From positions 1 to 7,143 of the forward strand of contig JAFAXJ010000110.1 in the NCBI GenBank assembly GCA_019241095.1: a DNA stretch of 7,143 nt, in the 5' to 3' direction. Shown here piece after piece: positions 1 through 5,748 of the stretch. Made by a program: the position numbers and the translations under genes. Positions within the stretch are counted from its first letter, which is position 1, and every line of letters starts with the position of its first letter. The notes below the pieces were generated by a model. That model had not been told where the DNA came from. It worked only from the letters and a program-made list of their open reading frames with translations, and searched no databases. This DNA comes from Verrucomicrobiota bacterium. GTDB lineage: Bacteria > Verrucomicrobiota > Verrucomicrobiia > Chthoniobacterales > JAFAMB01.

Positions 1-345
1 AATCTCAGGCTCGATCGGATCAGCGGAAGTTAATGGAGTATTCAACACTCGAACGGCACAACTCATCGTACACTATCAACCCACTGGCAGGAAAAGAGTT
101 GCTTGGGAAGTGAAATCTCCTCCTTGGATGAGTTGCCGCGAACTGTACGGATAGAACCCCTATCTCGGAGCCAATCAGCTTCGCGGATGGCCGGCGCTCT
201 GACCGTATATGCTTAGATGATAAGAGAAGGTACGACACTCCAGGGCGACCTGCTGGTGTGCGCTTAGAGCCGAACATAAAACTTAATCAGGCATATCGGG
301 ACTTCGCGATTTCGATCACCGGGATAGCTTGATGGAACTTGCGAC
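1..345. other. Stretch without a supportable gene upstream of mqnE
   Basis: Forward frame 2 is open from the left edge to a TAG at 152-154 (50 codons, no start inside the window). It could be the 3' end of a gene lying further left, but I recognise no motif in it. Forward frame 3 is open to a TGA near 110. A reverse-strand frame of 85 codons (277-20) is low in complexity and matches no family I know. No RNA gene, strong hairpin or convincing promoter was seen. The promoter of mqnE should lie in the last 100 bases, but no clear -35/-10 pair stands out. Confidence 0.4.
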
Positions 346-1506
346 ATGTGTCAGCTTCGGATTGTGAAAAATTTCACAAGCTCCCGGCTGATACCCTCGG
401 CGCTTCGCCCAATTTATCAAAAGGTACAAGCAAACGAACGAATCTCTGAGCAGGAAGCTTGTCAACTCTATCGATCAACCGACATTAACAGCCTTGGCCG
501 AATCGCTAACGTGGTTCGAGAAAGAATAAACGGTAACCGCGCCACGTATATTCTTAATCGCTACGTCAACTACTCCAATATTTGTGTATTATCTTGCCAG
601 TTTTGTGCGTTTGGCGCTCGCAAGAGGGATGCGCACGCTTTTGAATTGGCCATTGGAGAAATCGTCGCCGCGACCAGCAGTGCTTTGGCCCAAGGCATCA
701 CCGAAGTTCACATGGTCGGGGGCCTGCATCCTACCCTCCCTGCAGCTTGGTATCTTGAGCTGCTGGCACGTCTGCGAACTTTGGACCCTCACTTGCACAT
801 CAAAGCCTTTACTGCGATCGAGATCAGACATTTGGCCGAACGCATCTTCAAACGATCGATCGAAGACACTTTGCGACTGCTCTCCGAAGCAGGTCTAAAT
901 TCGCTGACCGGGGGAGGGGCGGAAATTTTTGATCCAATTGTTCGAGATCGAATCTGTCGCGGAAAAGAGACCGCAGAAGAATGGAAAGATGTACATCGCA
1001 TTTGGCACCGAATGGGCGGCCGAAGCACTTGTACGATGCTTTTCGGACATATCGAAACGATCGAGCAAAGAGTGGACCATTTGCGCCAGCTTCGTGAGCT
1101 TCAGGACGAAACACACGGGTTTACTGGCTTTGTTCCTTTTGCTTTCGTTCCGGAAACGACACTGTTGTCCCATATTCGGCCAGCCTCCGGCTTGGACCAG
1201 CTCCGAAACCTTGCGGTTAGCAGAATTTACCTCGATAATTTCGAACACATTACTGGCTACTGGATTGCCATGACCCTGCCACTGGCTCAAATTTCCCTGG
1301 ATTACGGTGTGGATGATTTGCATGGCACGCTGATGGAAGAAAAAATTTTTCACATGGCGGGCTCAAAAACTCCTCAACAACAGACAGTTGCGACTCTGGA
1401 ACGCACTATCACCGAAGCCGGTCGCCATCCCGTTCAGAGGGACAGTTACTATCGGGCGGTGGTTTGCCGCAAAGAAGTTCCGTCACGCGCATTGACTCCT
1501 GTGTAG
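346..1506 (+). CDS. mqnE: Aminofutalosine synthase MqnE (radical SAM)
   Basis: A radical SAM enzyme of the futalosine menaquinone pathway. The known family reaction joins the adenosyl part of S-adenosylmethionine to 3-[(1-carboxyvinyl)oxy]benzoate, giving aminofutalosine in the cytoplasm. The 4Fe-4S motif is CVLSCQFC, with Cys80, Cys84 and Cys87 in the CX3CX2C spacing. Other family signatures seen are EVHMVGGLHP, IKAFTAIEI, GGGAEIF, TMLFGHIET, LRELQDETHGF, LDNFEHI and, near the end, GRHPVQRDSYY. The 386-residue length is normal. GGGAEIF is shared with MqnC and the CofH-like relatives, but the VGGLHP to QRD series fits MqnE best. The ATG at 346 has only a weak GGA nine bases upstream; a GTG at 364 is a less likely start. 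No other mqn gene is visible, so the pathway genes must be elsewhere. Confidence 0.93.
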   Translation: MCQLRIVKNFTSSRLIPSALRPIYQKVQANERISEQEACQLYRSTDINSLGRIANVVRERINGNRATYILNRYVNYSNICVLSCQFCAFGARKRDAHAFELAIGEIVAATSSALAQGITEVHMVGGLHPTLPAAWYLELLARLRTLDPHLHIKAFTAIEIRHLAERIFKRSIEDTLRLLSEAGLNSLTGGGAEIFDPIVRDRICRGKETAEEWKDVHRIWHRMGGRSTCTMLFGHIETIEQRVDHLRQLRELQDETHGFTGFVPFAFVPETTLLSHIRPASGLDQLRNLAVSRIYLDNFEHITGYWIAMTLPLAQISLDYGVDDLHGTLMEEKIFHMAGSKTPQQQTVATLERTITEAGRHPVQRDSYYRAVVCRKEVPSRALTPV

Positions 1507-1607
1507 GAAAGGCTAATCCGAAATCGATTCAGCGAACCGGCAAATGTTGCCTGTCTCGTCAATTTTCAATGCTTGAGTATGCCGGTATTTTGGGAGTACG
1601 CTCTAGT

Positions 1608-1629
1608 AGCTCCAGCAAGGAAGCTTTTT
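1608..1629 (+). terminator. Probable intrinsic terminator after mqnE
   Basis: AGCTCC (1608-1613) pairs with GGAAGCT (1619-1625) with one bulged A, around a five-base loop AGCAA. The 3' arm runs straight into TTTTT (1625-1629). The stem is short, so efficiency is uncertain, but the position fits: about 100 bases after the mqnE stop and before the sigma-54-like promoter of the flagellar block. Confidence 0.45.
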
Positions 1630-1692
1630 GATATATCCATAAGGCGTTTGTAATAAAGGGTTTACAAAAAGTGAAAATTTTTATGGGTCGGC

Positions 1693-1708
1693 TGGCATCT
1701 AAAGTGCT
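1693..1708 (+). promoter_or_regulatory. Candidate sigma-54 (-24/-12) promoter for fliA
   Basis: TGGCATCTAAAGTGCT matches the sigma-54 consensus TGGCAYRNNNNTTGCW at nearly every position. The invariant GG (1694-1695) and GC (1706-1707) dinucleotides have the required spacing. Mismatches are C for R at 1699 and G for T at 1704. Transcription would start near 1718, leaving a leader of about 18 bases before the fliA ATG. An A/T-rich tract (about 1641-1684) lies just upstream, where a bending protein such as IHF often sits at such promoters. Sigma-54 control of fliA is known in Vibrio-type flagellar hierarchies. Confidence 0.55.
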
Positions 1709-1735
1709 TGAGCATGAAACACATTCGATTAGAAA

Positions 1736-2518
1736 ATGACTCTTCGCCCGATGTTTACTGAGCAAACTCAATCACCAGCTGCCACAACTGTGGAATCCGA
1801 AACAAACTCTGAGAAGGTGTTTCGCTCACTAGTAGAAACTCATATTCCTCTTGTCCGTTCTATCGTGGAGCGGATGCGACGGAAGTTGCCCAGCAAAATC
1901 GAGACCGAGGAGCTCTACAGTGTTGGTATCACCGGTCTTGTTGCGGCTGCTCGAAATTTTCGGCCAGCACACGAGAGCAGTTTCGCCAGCTATGCTTCCA
2001 CCCGAATCCGAGGGGCCATCCTGGACGAGCTACGTCGGATGGATTGGATGAGTAGAGCGACACGCTCGAAGGCCAAGCGACTGGGAAGCGCTATTTCGAA
2101 GCTTGAACAGGAACAGGGAGGAGATGTCGATCAACATTCCCTTTGTGAAGAAATGAAGATGTCAGAAGGAGAGTTGGCAGAATTGATGGATGAGGTCAGG
2201 CCTGTCCGCTTTATCTCTCTCGACAGCAATGAAGATCAGAATGAGCTTGATGAACAATCACTGCACGACATCATCCCCGATGATTCCTGGGTCCCCGCGA
2301 TTGATGCGATCGAAAGAAAAGAAATACTGAATCTGCTCGCGCAGCGCATCGCCCAGTTGCCAGCTGTTCAGAAGAAAGTCTTGGCGATGTATTACTACGA
2401 AGAGATGCGCCTTTCAGAGATTGCCGAATGTTTCGGTCTTACAGAATCCCGCATCTGTCAGATTCATACACAGGCCGTGGGCATTTTACGCAACCATCTT
2501 TCCAATCTTTTGGCCTGA
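1736..2518 (+). CDS. fliA: Flagellar sigma factor FliA (sigma-28)
   Basis: A sigma factor of the FliA/WhiG group that directs RNA polymerase to late flagellar and chemotaxis promoters. Region 2 spans about residues 30-110: ETEELYSVGITGLVAAARNF, then YASTRIRGAILDELRRMDW. Region 3 (about 111-165) includes the ISLDS segment. Region 4 (about 195-256) has the helix-turn-helix YYYEEMRLSEIAECFGLTES followed by RICQIHTQAV. The 260-residue length is normal. A TAG in frame just before the ATG at 1736 excludes a longer start; ATG 1751 is the only close alternative, and neither has a strong Shine-Dalgarno. The gene leads a block with the FlgN-like gene 19 bases downstream and csrA. No FlgM anti-sigma gene is visible. 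Confidence 0.95.
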   Translation: MTLRPMFTEQTQSPAATTVESETNSEKVFRSLVETHIPLVRSIVERMRRKLPSKIETEELYSVGITGLVAAARNFRPAHESSFASYASTRIRGAILDELRRMDWMSRATRSKAKRLGSAISKLEQEQGGDVDQHSLCEEMKMSEGELAELMDEVRPVRFISLDSNEDQNELDEQSLHDIIPDDSWVPAIDAIERKEILNLLAQRIAQLPAVQKKVLAMYYYEEMRLSEIAECFGLTESRICQIHTQAVGILRNHLSNLLA

Positions 2519-2537
2519 TTAACCGGACCCATTTATA

Positions 2538-2942
2538 GTGGAAACAAAAATACCATGGGACCATTTGGTCGACGCGCTGCGCGAAGAGCTGCAGGAAAAA
2601 GGTGGACTGATTCGATTACTTAATCAGCAGACAGAGACGATCTATCGCCGCGACGCTCAGGGGAACAGTAGATTGGAGGAGCAGATCAGAAGCCAATCCA
2701 ATCTGATTGCGCGCTGTAAACAGCGGCGCGAGTTGGTGTTGAAGCAAACTGCTTCAGACTTGAAACTGTCTGAGCATACAGATTCAAAAAAGGTAATCTC
2801 AAGTTTTCCCGAATATGTTCATCCGCTGTTGGAAGCTCTCTTTGCTGAAGTGGAACGTCTCAGCGGCCGGATGGATGAGCGGCTCAGACAAAATCTGGAG
2901 CTGAAAGAGAGACTGCTCTCTGAGGCGTCCTCCACCTTGTGA
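2538..2942 (+). CDS. Probable FlgN-like flagellar export chaperone
   Basis: A 134-residue, largely helical, charged protein with long heptad-like stretches (about residues 5-75 and 90-130) and no signal peptide or membrane segment. Length, coiled-coil character, a proline-containing break near the middle (SSFPEYVHP) and an ending rich in L, R and N (RQNLELKERLL) resemble FlgN, which keeps the hook-associated proteins FlgK and FlgL export-ready in the cytoplasm. Placement between fliA and csrA supports a flagellar role. FlgN proteins diverge strongly, so this rests on shape and context more than on motifs; another small flagellar coiled-coil protein remains possible. An in-frame TAA at 2520-2522 leaves GTG 2538 as the only sensible start. 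Its ribosome-binding site is weak, so coupling to fliA translation, 19 bases upstream, is plausible. Confidence 0.6.
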   Translation: METKIPWDHLVDALREELQEKGGLIRLLNQQTETIYRRDAQGNSRLEEQIRSQSNLIARCKQRRELVLKQTASDLKLSEHTDSKKVISSFPEYVHPLLEALFAEVERLSGRMDERLRQNLELKERLLSEASSTL

Positions 2943-2951
2943 CAATACAGT

Positions 2952-2972
2952 ACCGACTGTGGGGAGGTCGGT
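2952..2972 (+). promoter_or_regulatory. Hairpin presenting a GGA loop, candidate CsrA site
   Basis: ACCGAC (2952-2957) pairs perfectly with GTCGGT (2967-2972). The nine-base loop TGTGGGGAG exposes a GGGGA motif. CsrA is known to bind GGA shown in the loop of a short hairpin, often in mRNA leaders. The hairpin lies between the FlgN-like stop and csrA, 33 bases before the csrA start. No T-run follows, so it is not a terminator. Binding is inferred, not shown. Confidence 0.5.
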
Positions 2973-2991
2973 TAAGAAATAGCCCCATTAG

Positions 2992-3009
2992 AAAAGGCAG
3001 GCAGGATGT
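2992..3009 (+). promoter_or_regulatory. csrA ribosome-binding region overlapping a GGA motif
   Basis: AAAAGG at 2992-2997 can serve as the Shine-Dalgarno, eight bases before the ATG at 3006. AGGATGT (3003-3009) overlaps the start codon and matches the RGGAUGU end of the CsrA consensus RUACARGGAUGU. A CsrA dimer holding this site and the hairpin loop at 2963-2965, about 40 bases apart, would block ribosome loading. This is the layout of known CsrA autorepression, but here it is inferred from sequence only. Confidence 0.4.
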
Positions 3010-3272
3010 TGATTTTATCCAGAAAGGTTAACGAGGGAATCATTATTGGTGATCAAATTCAGATTAAAGTGACTCGCATTGACGGAGATTCCGTGAAGAT
3101 CGGGATCGAAGCTCCCAAAAACATTCCTATTTTTCGCACCGAGATATATCCCAATGGGCAGTTTCGCCGTTTCAAAACCGAGATTAAAGCCAATTGCACC
3201 ATCGCGGCGACCGGATCCGAGGAAGCTGACAGCGCTCGTAAGAGCGCACCCATCTCAGAGGACCTTTCTTAA
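3006..3272 (+). CDS. csrA: Carbon storage regulator CsrA, with extended C-terminus
   Basis: An RNA-binding dimer that represses or stabilises target mRNAs by binding GGA motifs, often controlling flagellin and central metabolism. The first 48 residues align with the family without gaps: [39 protein letters not shown]. The RNA-contact residues Leu4, Arg6 and Arg44 are all present. Most CsrA proteins end near residue 61-70; this one has 88, with a polar tail (about residues 62-88) rich in Ala, Ser and Glu and without a known motif. It is the last gene of the fliA block, 63 bases after the FlgN-like gene. The stop codon overlaps a strong hairpin. No fliW gene, the usual protein antagonist, is seen in the window. 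Confidence 0.95.
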   Translation: MLILSRKVNEGIIIGDQIQIKVTRIDGDSVKIGIEAPKNIPIFRTEIYPNGQFRRFKTEIKANCTIAATGSEEADSARKSAPISEDLS

Positions 3273-3321
3273 ATCCGTTCCGCAGGTACATTCCGGCAAG
3301 TTGTACTTGCGGAACGGATTT
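3271..3321 (+). terminator. 20-bp hairpin starting in the csrA stop codon
   Basis: Positions 3271-3290 pair with 3302-3321 over 20 bp with a single G-U pair, around an 11-base loop. The 5' arm begins with the last two bases of the csrA TAA. The 3' arm ends in ATTT, followed by the broken T stretch GTCGGGTTTG, so the U-tract is weak. It most likely ends the fliA-csrA transcript or protects its 3' end, and separates it from tRNA-Leu 32 bases further on. Rho-dependent termination or RNase processing are alternatives. Confidence 0.65.
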
Positions 3322-3353
3322 GTCGGGTTTGATTTCTGGGCTGGCCGTCTGAG

Positions 3354-3438
3354 GCCGATGTGGCGGAATGGCAGACGCTACGGACTTAAAATCCGTTGGG
3401 CGGCAACGCCCGTGCGGGTTCGAGTCCCGCCATCGGCA
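3354..3438 (+). tRNA. tRNA-Leu (anticodon UAA)
   Basis: An 85-base class II tRNA. The acceptor stem is GCCGATG (3354-3360) with CATCGGC (3431-3437), plus discriminator A3438. The anticodon arm is ACGGA / TCCGT (3380-3384, 3392-3396) around CTTAAAA, giving anticodon TAA at 3387-3389. A long variable arm (GGGC...GCCC) is typical of tRNA-Leu. The T arm is GCGGG-TTCGAGT-CCCGC. The 3' CCA is not encoded; the next bases are CG. No duplicate of its 3' end, which would mark an integrated element, was noticed in the window. Confidence 0.97.
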
Positions 3439-3479
3439 CGCAGCTTTTGCGCCTTTTCAGATTAATTGCCCTGTCCTGC

Positions 3480-3499
3480 AAGCCTTCTGCGCAAGGCTT
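3480..3499 (+). terminator. Small hairpin downstream of tRNA-Leu, possible terminator
   Basis: AAGCCTT (3480-3486) pairs perfectly with AAGGCTT (3493-3499) around a six-base loop CTGCGC. Only short T stretches follow (AGCTTTCCC), so termination would be weak. Closer to the tRNA, CGCA-GCTTT-TGCG followed by CCTTTTC (3439-3457) is a second weak candidate. One of the two probably ends the tRNA transcript. Confidence 0.3.
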
Positions 3500-3599
3500 A
3501 GCTTTCCCATAAGGGCCGGGTTCATTGCGCGAGATTCTCGATCCTAAGAAGGACCTCTCTCCTTTGGCTCCGAAATGTTCAAGTTCCCGAATGACGCCT

Positions 3600-3614
3600 G
3601 ACGTATCTCACGTC
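3600..3614. promoter_or_regulatory. GACGT-N5-ACGTC dyad upstream of the dehydrogenase gene
   Basis: A perfect 5+5 inverted repeat, GACGTATCTCACGTC, about 60 bases before an A/T-rich -10-like segment (AATAAT, 3671-3676). A further GACG lies just before it (3593-3596). Size and place fit an operator for a dimeric regulator of the downstream gene, but five-base arms can arise by chance. Confidence 0.2.
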
Positions 3615-3692
3615 TCAAAATAGGAACACAACCTAAACCTGTGCGCTTCCTTTGAGTAGTTTTCTTTCTGAATAATATGGCGCCTCAGTGAA

Positions 3693-3700
3693 GGGAGGGG
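3693..3700 (+). promoter_or_regulatory. Strong Shine-Dalgarno deciding a GTG start
   Basis: GGGAGGGG lies six bases before the GTG at 3707 and is the best ribosome-binding site in the window. It favours a start at 3707 for the short-chain dehydrogenase over the ATG at 3803, which has no purine-rich site upstream although it fits the family's usual N-terminus better. A -10-like AATAAT at 3671-3676 would give a transcript that includes this site. Confidence 0.5.
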
Positions 3701-3706
3701 ATCAAG

Positions 3707-4642
3707 GTGTCCCAGCAAATCGGCGCTTGCTTGAAAAAAGGCGAAATATCGATCAGAAAACGCATATGCACGACGCCATGCATCGGGTTAAAACATAAAC
3801 CTATGCGTAAGAGTCAGTTCACCGGGCGTATCGCCTTGATCACGGGAGCCTCGGCCGGAATCGGTCGCGAGTTTGCGATGCAACTTGCCCCTGCATTAAA
3901 CACGATTGTGTTGGTTGCCCGCCGAGGTGATCGCCTGGAGGCACTTGAGTCGGAGCTTACGAGCATCAATCCTAAACTGAAACTATTCAGTTGCGAGGTC
4001 GATCTTCGCAACAGAGACCAACTTGAAGCGTTTTGTGATTGGCTGGATGAGAGCGGTCTCTCTATCGATTTCCTGATTAACAACGCTGGTCTGGGTGATC
4101 ATGGACCGTTCAGGGAAAGTGAGTGGCAACGCGTTAGCTCGATGCTGAAGGTCAATGTTTATGCATTGACCTATCTCACATTCAGAGTTTTACCGTTCTT
4201 ACGCAGGTCGAAACGGGGTGCGATTTTAAACGTGAGCTCGATCGCAAGCTTCTTACCGGTGCCTAATAGTGCCGTCTACGCTTCCACAAAAGCGTATGTC
4301 ACCAGCTTCAGCGAGGCGTTGCGAGCGGAGCTGCGGTCTTCGAATGTGTCCGTGACGGTCTTGTGTCCCGGACCTATTTCAACGGAATTTCTCTCACTGG
4401 CGACGCGGGCTGGCGAGATTCAAAATCACATGGCGCCAGAATGGTTTGTTGTCCCAGTTCAACAAGTAGTCCGAGAAGCTCTGGAGGCCGTGAGAAAAGA
4501 CCGCGCAAGAGTTGTTCCGGGCGCTTTCGTGAACTTCACGATGACGATCGTTGCTTTTATCCCAATGTTTATCAAGCGACTCGTGTTAAACGAACGAGCG
4601 AGGCGCGATGTGACGAACCGTCAGTCGCCGAGCACCGTGTAA
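3707..4642 (+). CDS. Classical short-chain dehydrogenase/reductase (SDR)
   Basis: An NAD(P)-dependent oxidoreductase of unknown substrate. Numbered from Met33 (ATG 3803) as residue 1: the cofactor motif TGASAGIG is at 14-21, VARR ends at residues 40-41 (the Arg after strand 2 suggests NADPH), NNAG is at 93-96, and the catalytic set is Asn118, Ser146, Tyr159, Lys163 (YASTK), followed by PGPISTEF. A hydrophobic C-terminal segment (VNFTMTIVAFIPMFIKRLVL) suggests membrane association, as in some lipid- or sterol-type SDRs. From GTG 3707 the protein has 311 residues with a 32-residue basic, Cys-containing extension. From ATG 3803 it has 279, closer to the family norm. I keep 3707 because of its strong Shine-Dalgarno. 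The gene stands alone, convergent with plsY. Confidence 0.9.
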   Translation: MSQQIGACLKKGEISIRKRICTTPCIGLKHKPMRKSQFTGRIALITGASAGIGREFAMQLAPALNTIVLVARRGDRLEALESELTSINPKLKLFSCEVDLRNRDQLEAFCDWLDESGLSIDFLINNAGLGDHGPFRESEWQRVSSMLKVNVYALTYLTFRVLPFLRRSKRGAILNVSSIASFLPVPNSAVYASTKAYVTSFSEALRAELRSSNVSVTVLCPGPISTEFLSLATRAGEIQNHMAPEWFVVPVQQVVREALEAVRKDRARVVPGAFVNFTMTIVAFIPMFIKRLVLNERARRDVTNRQSPSTV

Positions 4643-4747
4643 GTGCTTGATTGATAGCCAATCGCAAACTGCAGCTTCCTGTAAGCAGCAATGTATGGTC
4701 GTGTTTCCGGGGCGACTCGCAAGTCGGCTCGGAGATTGCCCTTATCG

Positions 4748-5365
4748 CTATTTTCTCCTGAACTGGTTCTCAGTTCCCTTAAGTAAACGAATAATGTTGC
4801 TCCGATGGCGCCAGATCGCCAAACCCGCAATGCAGATAGAAAAACCTATTTGCCATGGAAAGCCGCGATCACTTCCGGACGCAAAAAACAGAACGCCTAT
4901 TGGTAGAGCGGCTGCCGCGATCATAGATGCCAAAGACGTGTATCGGCTTACAAAAAACACTGAAATCCAGACTAACAGGGCCGAAACAAACACCAGAGGC
5001 GGAAACAGAGCTAAGATGGCTCCAGCTGACGTGGCAATACCCTTACCACCTTTAAAACCAAGCCAAAAAGAGTAGTTGTGTCCAAGGACAGATGCGATTG
5101 CCGCAATGATGCTTCCATAAACGACGTCAATGCCGAAGCAAGCAGCGATCAATGAGCTAAACTTCACAGCCAGGAAACCTTTCAAAAAGTCGCATAGGAA
5201 AACAAGATAACCCCATTTCTTGCCCATCACCCGGAGCACATTAGCCGTTCCGATATTTCCGCTGCCATGTCGGCGAATGTCAATTCCTTTGGATCGAGCG
5301 AAAATATATCCCCATGGGGTCGAACCGATCGAATAACTCAGAACCGTGATAAGCAACCAAGCCAT
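4748..5365 (-). CDS. plsY: Glycerol-3-phosphate acyltransferase PlsY
   Basis: An integral membrane enzyme that moves an acyl group from acyl-phosphate to sn-glycerol 3-phosphate, giving lysophosphatidic acid, the first step of phospholipid synthesis in most bacteria. It works with PlsX, which is not in the window. All three family motifs are present: GSGNIGTANVLR (residues 34-45; TAN replaces the commoner ATN), GHNYSFWLGFKGGKG (95-109), and SRYTSLAS (140-147). The 205 residues and several hydrophobic segments match the usual length and topology. The start is well fixed: an in-frame TGA lies two codons before the ATG at 5365. No clear Shine-Dalgarno is seen. It is a single gene, convergent with the dehydrogenase across 105 bases. 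Confidence 0.96.
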   Translation of the reverse strand: MAWLLITVLSYSIGSTPWGYIFARSKGIDIRRHGSGNIGTANVLRVMGKKWGYLVFLCDFLKGFLAVKFSSLIAACFGIDVVYGSIIAAIASVLGHNYSFWLGFKGGKGIATSAGAILALFPPLVFVSALLVWISVFFVSRYTSLASMIAAAALPIGVLFFASGSDRGFPWQIGFSICIAGLAIWRHRSNIIRLLKGTENQFRRK

Positions 5366-5703
5366 GCATCAATGAAAGAAACGGTGAAAGCTACCACATG
5401 GGCGTCGTTCTCCAACCTACTTATGAGGCTAGTCGAGGGACAGACTGAGCGAGGACCGGCTCCTTGCTGACCACGGTATTCGCTTCTCTGACCGCCGCTC
5501 CGTTATTCGATCCACCGCCGCTAAACAAAGCGTGACGCCGGACTATGCTGAGATTCCACCGCTCAAGTGATGGAGTACAGTTTTTGCCTCCTGTCGGCAC
5601 GCTCTCTAGTCAGACTTTTTTTGGCAACCGGCTTCCCTGTCCTTTCGACTCTCGTCCTGGCTCTCGACTGGTGGATGCGGTTGCCCGCTGTAGATCCCGG
5701 CAA
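5366..5703. other. Intergenic stretch of about 340 bases without a recognisable gene
   Basis: No frame on either strand encodes anything I recognise; the longest is 73 codons on the + strand (5545-5766), with no ribosome-binding site and no family signature. The plsY promoter must be near the left end, reading leftwards, but only weak boxes were seen. A run of seven T (5619-5625) has no good stem before it. The nonamer GCACGCTCT occurs at 5597-5605 and again at 5704-5712 in the outer arm of the large hairpin. Confidence 0.4.
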
Positions 5704-5748
5704 GCACGCTCTGAAAGACTCCTGATGCTCATCAGGAGTCTAGCGTGC
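5704..5748 (-). terminator. Large two-part hairpin at the 3' end of the unknown gene
   Basis: The inner stem pairs AGACTCCTGAT (5716-5726) with ATCAGGAGTCT (5731-5741), 11 bp with a GCTC loop. The outer stem pairs GCACGCT (5704-5710) with AGCGTGC (5742-5748), 7 bp. They are separated by a one-sided bulge of five bases (5711-5715). The TAG stop of the leftward gene (5742-5740) lies at the junction of the two stems. On the minus strand no U-run follows, so it may act as a processing or stability element or a factor-assisted terminator. Confidence 0.5.

Noticed and set aside
2..154. Forward frame open from the left edge to a TAG
   Set aside because: Could be the tail of a gene outside the window, but 50 codons without any recognisable feature are not enough to call it.
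20..277. 85-codon minus-strand reading frame
   Set aside because: No family motif, no ribosome-binding site, low-complexity Arg/Ser-rich product, and an equally long frame is open on the + strand; most likely not a gene.
332..367. Twelve-codon frame starting ATG 332, overlapping the mqnE start and ending in GTGA with a possible GTG start at 364
   Set aside because: Looks like a leader-peptide coupling arrangement, but the ribosome-binding signals are weak and such overlaps occur by chance; no attenuator structure accompanies it.
895..1353. 152-codon frame antisense to mqnE
   Set aside because: Lies wholly within a well-supported gene and its product resembles nothing; a shadow of mqnE codon usage.
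3354..3438. tRNA-Leu as an integration site for a mobile element
   Set aside because: tRNA 3' ends are common attachment sites, but no integrase gene and no repeated copy of the tRNA end were seen in the window.
3154..3465. 103-codon + frame covering the csrA end and tRNA-Leu
   Set aside because: It overlaps csrA in another frame and runs through the tRNA, which cannot be coding.
3651..3678. Sigma-70 promoter before the dehydrogenase (TTGAGT with TAATAT or AATAAT)
   Set aside because: The -10-like segment is fair, but no -35 box lies at a proper 16-18 base spacing with a good match, so it is mentioned only as context.
4670..4726. Two small stems between the dehydrogenase and plsY (TGC-A-GCTT with AAGC-A-GCA at 4670-4690; CGACT-CGCA-AGTCG at 4713-4726)
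   Set aside because: Place suits a bidirectional terminator for convergent genes, but the stems are short and neither is followed by a T-run on either strand.
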